Source of the DNA: a virus
DNA length: 44,066 nt
IMG/VR virus record: IMGVR_UViG_3300009788_000158
Coordinates: 1 to 44,066 of that record
Strand: one strand, 5' to 3'
Shown here: in pieces, positions 5,443 through 11,917 of the stretch
Position numbering within the stretch: the first letter of the stretch is position 1
How the letters are laid out: every line of letters begins with the position of its first letter
Program-made: the position numbers and the translations under genes
The notes under the pieces: generated by a model
Seen by the model: only the letters and a program-made list of their open reading frames with translations
Databases searched by the model: none
Told to the model about the DNA's origin: nothing

Positions 5443-5698
5443 ATGACCAGAGTCCAAGGTCAATCGCTAGTTGTCTTTACGCGCTCTCATACGGGCGCTC
5501 AAGAGACGTTTTTCACAAATGTACACTTGACTTCAACCTTTTATATGTGGCGTGCTATCCCCTTGCCAGACACCTGAGAAGCGTATGAAACAAAACCCGT
5601 TATAAAAACAGTGACGTGTTTCGAGCACTGTTCAAAAAAATATTTTTTTCGAAAACTGACAGTGAGGGACGACGGCTCTAAAAGGGCCGTCGTTTTTT
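5443..5698 (+). ncRNA. candidate small RNA between a promoter and an intrinsic terminator
   Basis: About 256 nt lie between the promoter at 5408-5436 and the terminator at 5669-5698, with only mini-ORFs of up to about 10 codons and no good ribosome site. Local pairings are visible, such as CAGTG/CACTG near 5611-5632, followed by an AU-rich run. This is an inference from boundaries. The alternative is a regulated leader, in which the terminator attenuates transcription into the thymidylate kinase gene 17 nt further on. The gap 5087-5714 holds this element, the three hairpins before it and no coding gene. Confidence 0.4.
5669..5698 (+). terminator. strong intrinsic terminator before thymidylate kinase
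   Basis: ACGACGGC (5669-5676) pairs with GCCGTCGT (5686-5693) and is followed by a run of six T (5693-5698). The kinase ribosome site begins a few bases later, so this terminator could also act as an attenuator. Confidence 0.8.
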
Positions 5699-5714
5699 AT
5701 AAAAGGGGTGAAAA

Positions 5715-6344
5715 ATGGTAAGGGGGAAATTTATTGTTTTAGAGGGGGCAGACGGGGCGGGGACAACGACGATTGCGAATTATTTAACGGATAAACTAGA
5801 AACTAAATTTGGCAAAAGGTCTGTTGTGTTAACTCATGAACCATCAGATTTTGATACTGGTGTTTTTATTCGTGAAATTTTACGAAGTGAAAAAACGGTT
5901 TCGCAAGGTTTGGCAATGGCTTATCTGTTTATTGCGGATCGTATCGATCACACAAAACGCCGAATTATTCCAGCGCTCGAAGCTGGCAAAATGGTTGTTT
6001 GTGATCGTTATTACTTTTCAACTCTGGTTTATCAATCTGTCAAAGACGATTTTTCAAGTTCATGGAAAGAGTTAGAGGGTTTATCTCCTTTAATGCGGGG
6101 GCATATAGAGCCGGATTTATCTTTGCTTTTGGATTGTAGAATTGACACTTTGCGAGATAGGCGTGAAAATCGAAATGAAGTAAAAGAGATTTATGAAAAC
6201 GATGGTTATCAAAAGATAGTTGTTGATCTTTATCGTGCTTTGTTTTCTAGGTATAGATATAATTCCGAGATGATTGACGCCGAAGAAAGTCTTATTTCCG
6301 TAAAGGCTAAAACGTGGGCAGTGACTAAAGAACTTTTTTCTTGA
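5715..6344 (+). CDS. tmk: thymidylate kinase (dTMP kinase)
   Basis: The 209-residue length and motifs fit the family, which phosphorylates dTMP to dTDP with ATP in dTTP synthesis. The P-loop is GADGAGTTT (residues 11-19); the usual Lys before the Thr pair is Thr here. This variant is, as I recall, found in some natural thymidylate kinases. The HEPSD segment (41-45) corresponds to the dTMP-binding EP motif, DRYYFSTLVYQS (97-108) to the DRY motif, and RRENRN (149-154) to the Arg-rich lid. The start ATG 5715 follows GGGGTG at good spacing. A phage-borne kinase would raise dTTP supply during replication. A related deoxynucleotide kinase with another substrate is possible. Its 3' end overlaps the next promoter. 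Confidence 0.9.
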   Translation: MVRGKFIVLEGADGAGTTTIANYLTDKLETKFGKRSVVLTHEPSDFDTGVFIREILRSEKTVSQGLAMAYLFIADRIDHTKRRIIPALEAGKMVVCDRYYFSTLVYQSVKDDFSSSWKELEGLSPLMRGHIEPDLSLLLDCRIDTLRDRRENRNEVKEIYENDGYQKIVVDLYRALFSRYRYNSEMIDAEESLISVKAKTWAVTKELFS

Positions 6345-6369
6345 CTTGTGAAATAGAATCTGATAAAAT
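6341..6369 (+). promoter_or_regulatory. promoter of the Cys-rich gene, giving a probable leaderless mRNA
   Basis: TTGACT (6341-6346), a 17-bp spacer starting TGTGAAATAGA, and TAAAAT (6364-6369). The expected transcription start is about 6375-6377; the ATG is at 6378 and has no ribosome site. Confidence 0.7.
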
Positions 6370-6377
6370 CCCTTCCA

Positions 6378-6605
6378 ATGTCTAAAAACATTAAGAGAAT
6401 TTACTGTGTTGACTGTGCTTTTTGTCTTGTCGAACAGGGAAAAAAGCAAGTTATTTATACTTGCCGTTGCCGAGAAAGCGAGAAATACGATAAATGTGTT
6501 GATCCTTGGGATACGTGTACGCAATTCAAACAACGAGTTTGTACAATGTGCCATGTTGAAGGTTTGAAAAACCCTTGTCCACTTTTACACGGTGGAGAAA
6601 GTTAG
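6378..6605 (+). CDS. small Cys-rich, probably zinc-binding protein (75 aa)
   Basis: The product has ten cysteines: CVDCAFC near the N-terminus, TCRCRE, KCVDPWDTCTQF, then CTMCHVEG and PCPLLHG. The pairs suggest one or two structural zinc sites. The ATG lies only 8 nt after the -10 box of the promoter at 6341-6369, and CCCTTCCA before it is not a ribosome site, so translation is probably leaderless. No exact family is recognised; the pattern resembles small phage zinc-finger proteins. The following gene starts 9 nt later with its ribosome site overlapping this stop. Confidence 0.72.
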   Translation: MSKNIKRIYCVDCAFCLVEQGKKQVIYTCRCRESEKYDKCVDPWDTCTQFKQRVCTMCHVEGLKNPCPLLHGGES

Positions 6606-6614
6606 AGGTTTGTT

Positions 6615-6836
6615 TTGGAAACTAATTCAAAAATATTTTGTGATAACGAAAAACACAGAATTACAAAAACCGCAAATGGCAAATTTAAAGTTTACGACAA
6701 AGAGAAAAAGACAACGATCGGTGAATTTGACACTTTGCGAAAAGCAACAAATTCAACAAAGGTTGTCGAGGAAACTGAGATTAAGCCCGAATGGGTTGAA
6801 CCCAAACCGCCGAAGAAAAAACCAAAAAGAAGATAA
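6615..6836 (+). CDS. small basic hypothetical protein (73 aa)
   Basis: The start is a TTG at 6615 with AGAGG (6604-6608) about 6 nt upstream. The product starts METNSKIFCDNEKH, has a compact beta-like core (GKFKVYDKEKKTTIGEF) and a Pro/Lys/Arg-rich tail (EPKPPKKKPKRR) that may bind nucleic acid. An overlapping frame (6592-6927) was rejected because its composition is that of a shadow frame. No family is recognised. Confidence 0.6.
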   Translation: METNSKIFCDNEKHRITKTANGKFKVYDKEKKTTIGEFDTLRKATNSTKVVEETEIKPEWVEPKPPKKKPKRR

Positions 6837-6846
6837 AAGTAATTTG

Positions 6847-6899
6847 TTGACTTCTGAATTAGAAATTTTATTGACTTGTAATCGAAACCGATCTATATT
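6847..6899 (+). promoter_or_regulatory. tandem promoter motifs upstream of the 90-aa gene
   Basis: A first TTGACT with TCTGAATTAGA (6847-6863) is followed by a second TTGACT (6871-6876) with a 17-bp spacer and TATATT (6894-6899). The second is a good sigma-70 type promoter; the first keeps the dyad but lacks a clear -10 and may be an operator. Confidence 0.65.
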
Positions 6900-6924
6900 G
6901 GATCTGTTACAGAAAGCCATTTTG

Positions 6925-6976
6925 TGAAAAAACCTCCTACTAGCCCGGTTAACGCCGGGCACTATCAAGAGGTTTC
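6925..6976 (+). other. structured leader of the 90-aa gene
   Basis: In the roughly 105-nt leader between the promoter and ATG 7011, GCCCGG pairs with CCGGGC around TTAACG (about 6943-6960), enclosed by an outer AAACCTC/GAGGTTT stem. A TTTTTATT run follows at 6981-6988. It may be a weak terminator or regulatory hairpin; I recognise no known riboswitch. A further TTGACTTCTGAAAT motif sits at 6987-7000, just before the gene. Confidence 0.4.
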
Positions 6977-7010
6977 GTGATTTTTATTGACTTCTGAAAT
7001 CGAGGGGAAA

Positions 7011-7283
7011 ATGCAAATTGATCTATTTGAACGAATCAAATCTGTTTTGATACAGAAAGGTTGGCAGTATTACCGAAATGAGGATATGTGGACCACTGAA
7101 AAAACGTTAACGTTTGAAAGTGTCGCTGTAACAAATGAAGCTTTGATCTCGATTATGAATACAGACAGCCCTGGCTTAATTGGTCTCTTTTTCACCTATA
7201 TATTGAAAAAACCAGATGTGTTAAAAGATATTTTTGATCTTTTACCAAATAGTTTTTTTAACGAAAATTGGATCCAAGCATAA
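7011..7283 (+). CDS. small hypothetical protein (90 aa)
   Basis: ATG 7011 is chosen over the TTG at 6987, which lies inside a promoter-like motif; GAGGGG (7002-7007) is a close ribosome site. The product starts MQIDLFERIKSVLIQKGWQY, with a central WTTEKTLTFESVAVT and two hydrophobic segments (GLIGLFFTYIL and KDIFDLLPNSFF) that are more like buried helices than membrane spans. No family is recognised. The next gene begins 40 nt after the stop. Confidence 0.62.
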   Translation: MQIDLFERIKSVLIQKGWQYYRNEDMWTTEKTLTFESVAVTNEALISIMNTDSPGLIGLFFTYILKKPDVLKDIFDLLPNSFFNENWIQA

Positions 7284-7323
7284 AAAAATTTTATAACTTG
7301 TGAATCAGGTTGGAGGTAAAACC

Positions 7324-7584
7324 GTGGTAATCGATACAAAAGAAATGATGTTGGCGCGTTTGCGTGAAAGTTTGCGCGATTATGGAATCAGACACAAAAC
7401 CGGGCGAGAATTAACCGATGGTGAAATCTTGCAAGTTTGCGATTTTTTTTGTACCGGATTCACTTTGTTAGCCGATAAATTCCAGTCAATATCGGACGAA
7501 GTTGCGATAATTTTCTCAACCATCGGCTCCAGTTTTAACGATCTTGGCCTTGTAGTTGATGAGAAAAACAGGAAAGCAAATTAA
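7324..7584 (+). CDS. small hypothetical protein (86 aa)
   Basis: A GTG start at 7324 is chosen because GGAGGT (7312-7317) lies exactly 6 nt upstream; an in-frame GTG at 7300 precedes that site. The product is mainly helical (TKEMMLARLRESLRDYG, ELTDGEILQVCDFFCTGFTLL, then SDEVAIIFSTIGSSF). A helical packing or chaperone-like fold is possible; no family is recognised. A diverged copy of the early motif (ACTTGTGAATCAG) lies just upstream, at 7297-7309. Confidence 0.65.
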   Translation: MVIDTKEMMLARLRESLRDYGIRHKTGRELTDGEILQVCDFFCTGFTLLADKFQSISDEVAIIFSTIGSSFNDLGLVVDEKNRKAN

Positions 7585-7627
7585 ACGCTAAATACAAAGT
7601 GGTTAAAAAATCAGAATCGTTTTTGGT

Positions 7628-8059
7628 TTGGGTTTGATCGCTGTGAAAAAAAAGAAAAGTAAAACACGTAGAATATTGCTTGGTGGTGATATTGTAGAAA
7701 CAACTTTACCACCAAAATATATTCTTGGAGAATACGACAAGAAAAATGGTATCTGGTACTATTGTCTGAAAGGCTCAATTTTCACAAAACATATTGACTG
7801 TAGAATACGCGTTGTGATTTCTCGTTATACAATCGATCAAATAAACGGCAAATTAGACCTTCAAAAACAGTTTGGAAAACCACCAAATTTTCACACTGAA
7901 TTGAAGCGCTATAAGTTCAAAAATTTCAAAGCAACCATCGGCCCGGTTGTTGAGTTGAAGGCGATAGATTCTGTTGATGAATGGCTCGATTATCTTGATA
8001 ATGAGCTTACAAACGATGAATTTAAAATAGCTCGTTTACGTGAAATCTTGACCCATTAG
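7628..8059 (+). CDS. hypothetical protein (143 aa)
   Basis: The start is uncertain: TTG 7628 gives 143 residues and GTG 7643 gives 138; neither has a convincing ribosome site, and no ATG is available nearby. The product is basic at the N-terminus (VKKKKSKTRR), with several beta-like segments (YILGEYDKKNGIWYYCLKG, then RIRVVISRYTID) and an acidic helical C-terminus (SVDEWLDYLDNELTNDEF). No family is recognised. It ends the first group of early genes before a 177-bp gap with a promoter and operator-like repeat. Confidence 0.62.
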   Translation: MGLIAVKKKKSKTRRILLGGDIVETTLPPKYILGEYDKKNGIWYYCLKGSIFTKHIDCRIRVVISRYTIDQINGKLDLQKQFGKPPNFHTELKRYKFKNFKATIGPVVELKAIDSVDEWLDYLDNELTNDEFKIARLREILTH

Positions 8060-8173
8060 ACATTTATTTCTGGTCTCGAAGCAATTTCTAATCATCTGAA
8101 TTGGTAAAGTGTTGAAATTGTTGTACGTTTTTTGCATTTTTGTAACGTTTTTTCTACTAAATTAAATTACGAA

Positions 8174-8213
8174 AACAGTTTTTTCTTTACTTTTGAAATA
8201 AAACTGTTATCTT
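8174..8213 (+). promoter_or_regulatory. promoter with an inverted repeat operator
   Basis: TTTACT (8186-8191), 16-bp spacer beginning TTTGAAATAAA, and TATCTT (8208-8213). AACAGTTTT (8174-8182) and AAAACTGTT (8200-8208) form a perfect 9-bp inverted repeat that brackets the -35 and touches the -10, a natural place for a repressor. It precedes the unit leading into the packaging genes. Confidence 0.5.
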
Positions 8214-8236
8214 TAGTAGTAGAAAGGAGGCGCGAA

Positions 8237-8422
8237 ATGCGTTCTGAAAAAGAAAAAGATACTGATTTAATGACTTTCCGAGCCATTTTTGCGCTCGAAG
8301 TTGGCGGGGGTAGAATCGAGATCAAAGCTAAAAACAAAAAAGGAGCTTGGGAAATATTGAAGAAAATAGAGCCTAAAGCTTTCTTAATGATCAAAAGTTT
8401 TGAAGAAATCGGTTGTTGCTAA
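8237..8422 (+). CDS. small hypothetical protein (61 aa)
   Basis: ATG 8237 has a near-perfect ribosome site AAAGGAGG (8223-8230) with 6-nt spacing, so longer in-frame starts are rejected. The product is charged, with a beta-like DLMTFRAIFALEVGGGRIEI and a helix (GAWEILKKIEPKAFLMI). It ends in CC. The stop overlaps the next start as TAATG, implying translational coupling. No family is recognised. Confidence 0.68.
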   Translation: MRSEKEKDTDLMTFRAIFALEVGGGRIEIKAKNKKGAWEILKKIEPKAFLMIKSFEEIGCC

Positions 8423-8682
8423 TGGTGCAAGATCATCACAAAATTAAAATAACGTTAAAGCGTGTTTTGGCGGGCGAGAAAGGTTCGAAGTGTCTTTCGC
8501 TTTCTGCCTTTACCGGTGGTGTATATCCCGAAGATGGTATTGTTATCACGGCAGGGACCGGCGTTGTTACTCAAAGTTGTTACCTTCCAAATTCTGATCT
8601 TCAAGCGGTGTTAATTCTCAAACCCGGGGAAATAATGACCGCTAAAAGCTGGGATACTACCCCCATACCACCAAAAAAATGA
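8422..8682 (+). CDS. small hypothetical protein (86 aa)
   Basis: ATG 8422 overlaps the previous stop (TAATG). The product is beta-rich (KIKITLKRVLAGEKG, GIVITAGTGVVTQSCYL, LQAVLILKPGEIMTAKSWD), with a Pro-rich end. The LKPGEIMTA segment is reminiscent of small beta-barrel virion or regulatory proteins, but I cannot assign a family. It overlaps the next gene by ATGA, so it belongs to the same unit as the small terminase candidate. Confidence 0.65.
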   Translation: MVQDHHKIKITLKRVLAGEKGSKCLSLSAFTGGVYPEDGIVITAGTGVVTQSCYLPNSDLQAVLILKPGEIMTAKSWDTTPIPPKK

Positions 8683-9329
8683 AACTGAAAAAGAAAGAGG
8701 CAATCGAGACCGTTTCGACTTTTCTTGAATTGGTCATTCAGGGCAAGTCGATTGAAGACATTTCAGATGAAATGGGTTACGATATTTCTGAGCTTTCGTT
8801 TTTACAAAGTCGTTTGCTCGAAATGAAAACCTTCGAGTTACAAGGCAAACCGGTTGAACATGTATATGTTGAATACATGATTGAACAATTGAAAAATGTT
8901 CACACTTTAAACAGCTTGATAGAAAAATTTGACGGCAATTCGAGAAATCTTGCGGCGGTTGTTGCGGCGGTTCGGTTGCGCTCCGATATTCACGATCGTA
9001 TTATGGAAAAAGGTCAAGCTTGTGGAGTGATCCGAAAAGTTCCTGAACGGAAAGAATCTTTACACGGTTTGGTTATTGCCGAGTTAACAGCCGACGATTT
9101 ACGTGAAACCATTGTTAAACAGTATCGAAAACTTGCGAAATATACAACGGGAAAAACTGAAACTATGGCCCAATTAAGGGTTCCAAAAAACTTGCATTAT
9201 GGGCCTACGGTTGAAATATCAGACGATAAAGAAGGCGAAGAAGAAGAGATAAACCCAAAGCGCAAAGCTGTGTTAAAAAAGAAAAAAAAGAAGAAGAAAA
9301 AACGAAAGGGTGATCAAGATGAAGTGTGA
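8679..9329 (+). CDS. probable terminase small subunit
   Basis: The 216-residue product has an N-terminal helix-turn-helix pattern (residues about 22-45: QGKSIEDISDEMGYDISELSFL), as in small terminases that recognise phage DNA for packaging. A mainly helical centre follows (LNSLIEKFDGNSRNLAAVVAAVRLRSD in outline), which could mediate ring assembly. The C-terminus is a very Lys-rich tail with nine consecutive Lys, encoded by an A-rich run. Its position ahead of the lysis and large terminase genes supports the role, but the large subunit is 2.6 kb away, and identity by motif alone is weak. It starts by ATGA overlap with the previous gene and its last codons overlap the amidase start. Confidence 0.55.
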   Translation: MKLKKKEAIETVSTFLELVIQGKSIEDISDEMGYDISELSFLQSRLLEMKTFELQGKPVEHVYVEYMIEQLKNVHTLNSLIEKFDGNSRNLAAVVAAVRLRSDIHDRIMEKGQACGVIRKVPERKESLHGLVIAELTADDLRETIVKQYRKLAKYTTGKTETMAQLRVPKNLHYGPTVEISDDKEGEEEEINPKRKAVLKKKKKKKKKRKGDQDEV

Positions 9330-10173
9330 GGCTTTCAACCTGTCGGGCGATTCTTTTGATCCAACAATGGCTTTTATTTTTGGGCGTTGTGCCTATGACA
9401 TCGGGACACGGGTTGTTACTTGGGATGAAAAACAAGGTTATGACGGTTATAAGCGGCCGCTGCGAATTAAAACGCGACCAAACGGGGTAGATAACATCAA
9501 ACAGCTGTTGATTCATCACGCAGGCCAAGACAGACGCGACCCAGGCACTATGTACGGCGTTTTATGGGACCAACGTAGGCTATCGGTCCACTTTGGATTA
9601 GACGAGTTTGCAAGGTCTGTGGGAAGCCTCGAAGCGGGGCCGATTATTTGGCAATTTGTTGATTGTGATTGGCTCACAAAACACGCGGGCGGAATGGACC
9701 CAACTTCGATCGGGATCGAGGTGTGCCACTTCCCTTGCGCTTGGAAGGGCAAAAATGGCGATCCGGGCTATTATTCACCAAAAAACAACCTCAAAAAAAA
9801 CAACATGCCTCATGAAATTATCGAACAACTGGTATATTCAAAATACCGCAAGGTGTTTGCCTTTACAGAAGGTGTCACAGACGCTTTGGCGCGCCTTTAT
9901 GCGGGATGTTGGGTTGCCATAGGGCATCAACGAAAAGGCGGCTTCGAGGGGGCTTATGGGCGTGCTCCGGTGTTTCCTCGGGGTAAGTATGGCCATATCC
10001 CGCTTGGAGTTATCAAAGAATCTAAAAATTGGGTTGGGTTGATCACTCATCGCCAATGTTCAAAGAACAAATGGGACCCGGGTGGGCTTGATCATGAAAA
10101 ATTTGAAAATCTAGTTGCAGATTATTACAATTCTTTTCGTCAAGGTTTGCCCCGTTCGTTGTTACGTTACTAA
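9319..10173 (+). CDS. N-acetylmuramoyl-L-alanine amidase, phage endolysin (Amidase_2-like)
   Basis: The 284-residue product fits zinc amidases that cut the bond between muramic acid and L-alanine. LLIHHAG (residues 63-69) carries the first His ligand, IGIEV (131-135) a conserved acid, and LITHRQCSKNKWDPGG (241-256) the second His and the Asp ligand. HFGLD (91-95) and the HAGG segment (122-125) are typical landmarks. No signal peptide or transmembrane segment is seen, so it would need a holin or other release route. ATG 9319 has AAAGGG upstream and overlaps the end of the small terminase gene by 11 nt. A start at GTG 9310 is possible. It forms a lysis pair with the next gene. Confidence 0.85.
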   Translation: MKCEAFNLSGDSFDPTMAFIFGRCAYDIGTRVVTWDEKQGYDGYKRPLRIKTRPNGVDNIKQLLIHHAGQDRRDPGTMYGVLWDQRRLSVHFGLDEFARSVGSLEAGPIIWQFVDCDWLTKHAGGMDPTSIGIEVCHFPCAWKGKNGDPGYYSPKNNLKKNNMPHEIIEQLVYSKYRKVFAFTEGVTDALARLYAGCWVAIGHQRKGGFEGAYGRAPVFPRGKYGHIPLGVIKESKNWVGLITHRQCSKNKWDPGGLDHEKFENLVADYYNSFRQGLPRSLLRY

Positions 10174-10199
10174 AACCACAAAAAGGGAAGGTGGACAAA

Positions 10200-11060
10200 A
10201 TGTTAAGAACGTTTATTGCGGTTCTATGTTTTTTGATTTTGCCAAGTTGCGAAAACGAAAAACCAATTACTTACAAATCAAATTTAAAAGTAGAAGAAGA
10301 TTTTGATTTTTCGTTTGAATGGTTGGACACCGAACAAGAAACCAATTCAAGTTTATTTGAAGAAGTTTGTTTTGAAGAAACTTTTAACAAAACTCAGAAG
10401 GCAAAAAACCAAAAAGCAGAATTCACTTTGGATGAAATAAAAGTAATTGGGCGCGCGGTTGCCGGTGTTTCGAAGTGGAAAAAGAGGTATGGTGTTTGGT
10501 GGGAATGTGGAAAAGCTTACGAGACAGACGAAGAAATTGAGAACTTGGCTCTTTTATATGTTGTTCAAATTTTTAGAAGTGTAAAAAACATTAGTGACGA
10601 AAGCTTTAAATTGAATCCGTGGGGAATGTTAGGGCTTGTTGCAAATGAGTCGTTTTTTGATCGTTGTGCGCTTGGTTTATATCCAAGAAAAAAAGCTTAT
10701 GAACTTGGTATTATCAAAAAGCGGAAAGCGTGTATTTCTCATACTGAAAAGGAGATTTTGACGGCGGTTAATCACCCAAAAATGAGAAAATATTTTTATA
10801 GAACTGGTTTCGATCTTGGTGTTGGTCAAATGTTGTCTCGTTTTTACAGCGAAGAACAATCGTATGAAAAACAAATTGAATTGGTTTACGGATGTAATGA
10901 AACAGCGCGCGAACTTCGAAACCGGGCGTTTTGGACGCGATCTAAAAACGGGCCGTCAAAAGAGCCGTGGTTATTTTGGCGGGGTAGCGCAACGCCGTGG
11001 TATGCGGCAAAAATTCGTCGTTGGGCTCAAAGGTTTGGGGCACGTAAAGACGAGATATAA
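10200..11060 (+). CDS. lipoprotein with lytic transglycosylase-like domain
   Basis: The product (286 aa) starts with a type II signal peptide, MLRTFIAVLCFLILPSC, with a lipobox LPSC and Cys17, so it should be lipid-anchored in the host membrane or virion. The C-terminal part has transglycosylase-like landmarks: GMLGLVANESFFDRCALG (residues about 142-159) with Glu150 as the probable catalytic acid, and DLGVGQML (about 204-211). Such enzymes cleave the glycan strand. Between residues 40 and 75 is a charged linker. ATG 10200 is preceded by GGGAAGG, and GTG 10191 is an alternative. It could act in lysis with the adjacent amidase or in cell-wall penetration. A catalytic role is inferred from motifs only. 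Confidence 0.7.
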   Translation: MLRTFIAVLCFLILPSCENEKPITYKSNLKVEEDFDFSFEWLDTEQETNSSLFEEVCFEETFNKTQKAKNQKAEFTLDEIKVIGRAVAGVSKWKKRYGVWWECGKAYETDEEIENLALLYVVQIFRSVKNISDESFKLNPWGMLGLVANESFFDRCALGLYPRKKAYELGIIKKRKACISHTEKEILTAVNHPKMRKYFYRTGFDLGVGQMLSRFYSEEQSYEKQIELVYGCNETARELRNRAFWTRSKNGPSKEPWLFWRGSATPWYAAKIRRWAQRFGARKDEI

Positions 11061-11128
11061 TCTGTTTTTCATCTAAAACTAGATCTTTCACAAAAAATCG
11101 TATAGAATTTTATTGTCATTTGTTTTTC

Positions 11129-11161
11129 AACCTGCCCCAGTGGCCAAAAAGGTTGCAGGTT
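11129..11161 (+). other. hairpin in the leader of the virion gene cluster
   Basis: AACCTGC (11129-11135) pairs with GCAGGTT (11155-11161) around a 19-nt loop. No T-run follows, so it is more likely an RNA-stability or processing element than a terminator. A weak AT-rich promoter-like stretch (TATAGAAT at 11101) precedes it. The gap 11061-11218 contains only this. Confidence 0.35.
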
Positions 11162-11218
11162 GGCGTCACTGTTCGGGCGTCCAACTGTCAAGGGCAATTA
11201 CACAAAGGAAGGTGTAAA

Positions 11219-11518
11219 ATGAGCAGTGGAGTATCAAGAGTAGCGGTAGGTTCTATCAAAGGGACAGGCGCGGATTTGAACGTGAGAACGGTAACGTTCA
11301 AACCAAAGGTTGTTGAATTGCTCAACATTGGCGGGCTTGCGACCGGAAAATGGGTCAAAGGTATGGCCGATGATAGCGCGCTCAAAGCGGTCACGGCCGG
11401 GACCATATCATTGGTCACTTCGGACGGTATCACCCCGTTGTCAGACGGCTTCACAATCGGCGCAGACACTGATCTGAATGTCGATGGTGAGTTGATCCGT
11501 TACGTGGCATACGAGTAA
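11219..11518 (+). CDS. small virion-like protein (99 aa), possible head decoration protein
   Basis: ATG 11219 has AAGGAAGG (11205-11212) upstream; an earlier frame extension to 11120 is rejected. The product is beta-rich with the pattern VRTVTFKPKVVELLNIGG, GKWVKGM, then SDGITPLSDGFTIGADTDLN and LIRYVAYE. The ending GFTIG..TDLN..GE..RYVA is common in small capsid or fibre-associated phage proteins. The place just before the large terminase suits a head protein. No enzymatic motif is seen. Function is inferred. Confidence 0.62.
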   Translation: MSSGVSRVAVGSIKGTGADLNVRTVTFKPKVVELLNIGGLATGKWVKGMADDSALKAVTAGTISLVTSDGITPLSDGFTIGADTDLNVDGELIRYVAYE

Positions 11519-11545
11519 AAACCGGTTCGCGAAAGGCGGTGAGAA

Positions 11546-11911
11546 ATGCCTATATCTATCGACAAAACGCCGAATTATGTTTTGTACAGAGAGGGCCTTG
11601 CGGCGGTTGATGCTGTCTTTGACAAAATCGACAAGGGCATTCACACGAGCCACTATCAAACGGCGCTGATTCAAGTTGTGCCAACCGCAACAGCTAACCC
11701 AACTGTTGAAGTTCGTTGGTGGTCGGCAGGTGCAAGCTTGTTTGTAAAAGAACATACCGCGATCGTTAAAGCGGGGATTGGTGCTGGTATTCCGTATGAA
11801 TTCACGGTCTCTTGTCACGGGCGGATCATGATGGTAGCTGTCAATGTTCTTGCGGCCGGTTCGGCGAAAATCTACGTTTGCGGATCTGAATTCTTACCAA
11901 ACACCTATTAA
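11546..11911 (+). CDS. small virion-like protein (121 aa)
   Basis: ATG 11546 is preceded by GGCGGTGAG. The protein has beta-like strands (ALIQVVPTATANPTVEVRWW, EFTVSCHGRIMMVAVNVL) and few charged residues, typical of a small structural protein. It starts 28 nt after the previous gene and ends 7 nt before the large terminase. A pair of small virion-like genes here suggests decoration or stabilising proteins. I do not recognise the family. Confidence 0.6.
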   Translation: MPISIDKTPNYVLYREGLAAVDAVFDKIDKGIHTSHYQTALIQVVPTATANPTVEVRWWSAGASLFVKEHTAIVKAGIGAGIPYEFTVSCHGRIMMVAVNVLAAGSAKIYVCGSEFLPNTY

Positions 11912-11917
11912 CAAAAA

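Noticed and set aside
6592-6927. 111-aa ORF overlapping the 73-aa gene
   Set aside because: It has a biased composition without a recognisable pattern, while the other frame has a ribosome site and a coherent core.
6924-6980. 18-codon GTG ORF in a leader
   Set aside because: Too short and without a clear ribosome site to be listed as a gene; kept only as a possible leader peptide.
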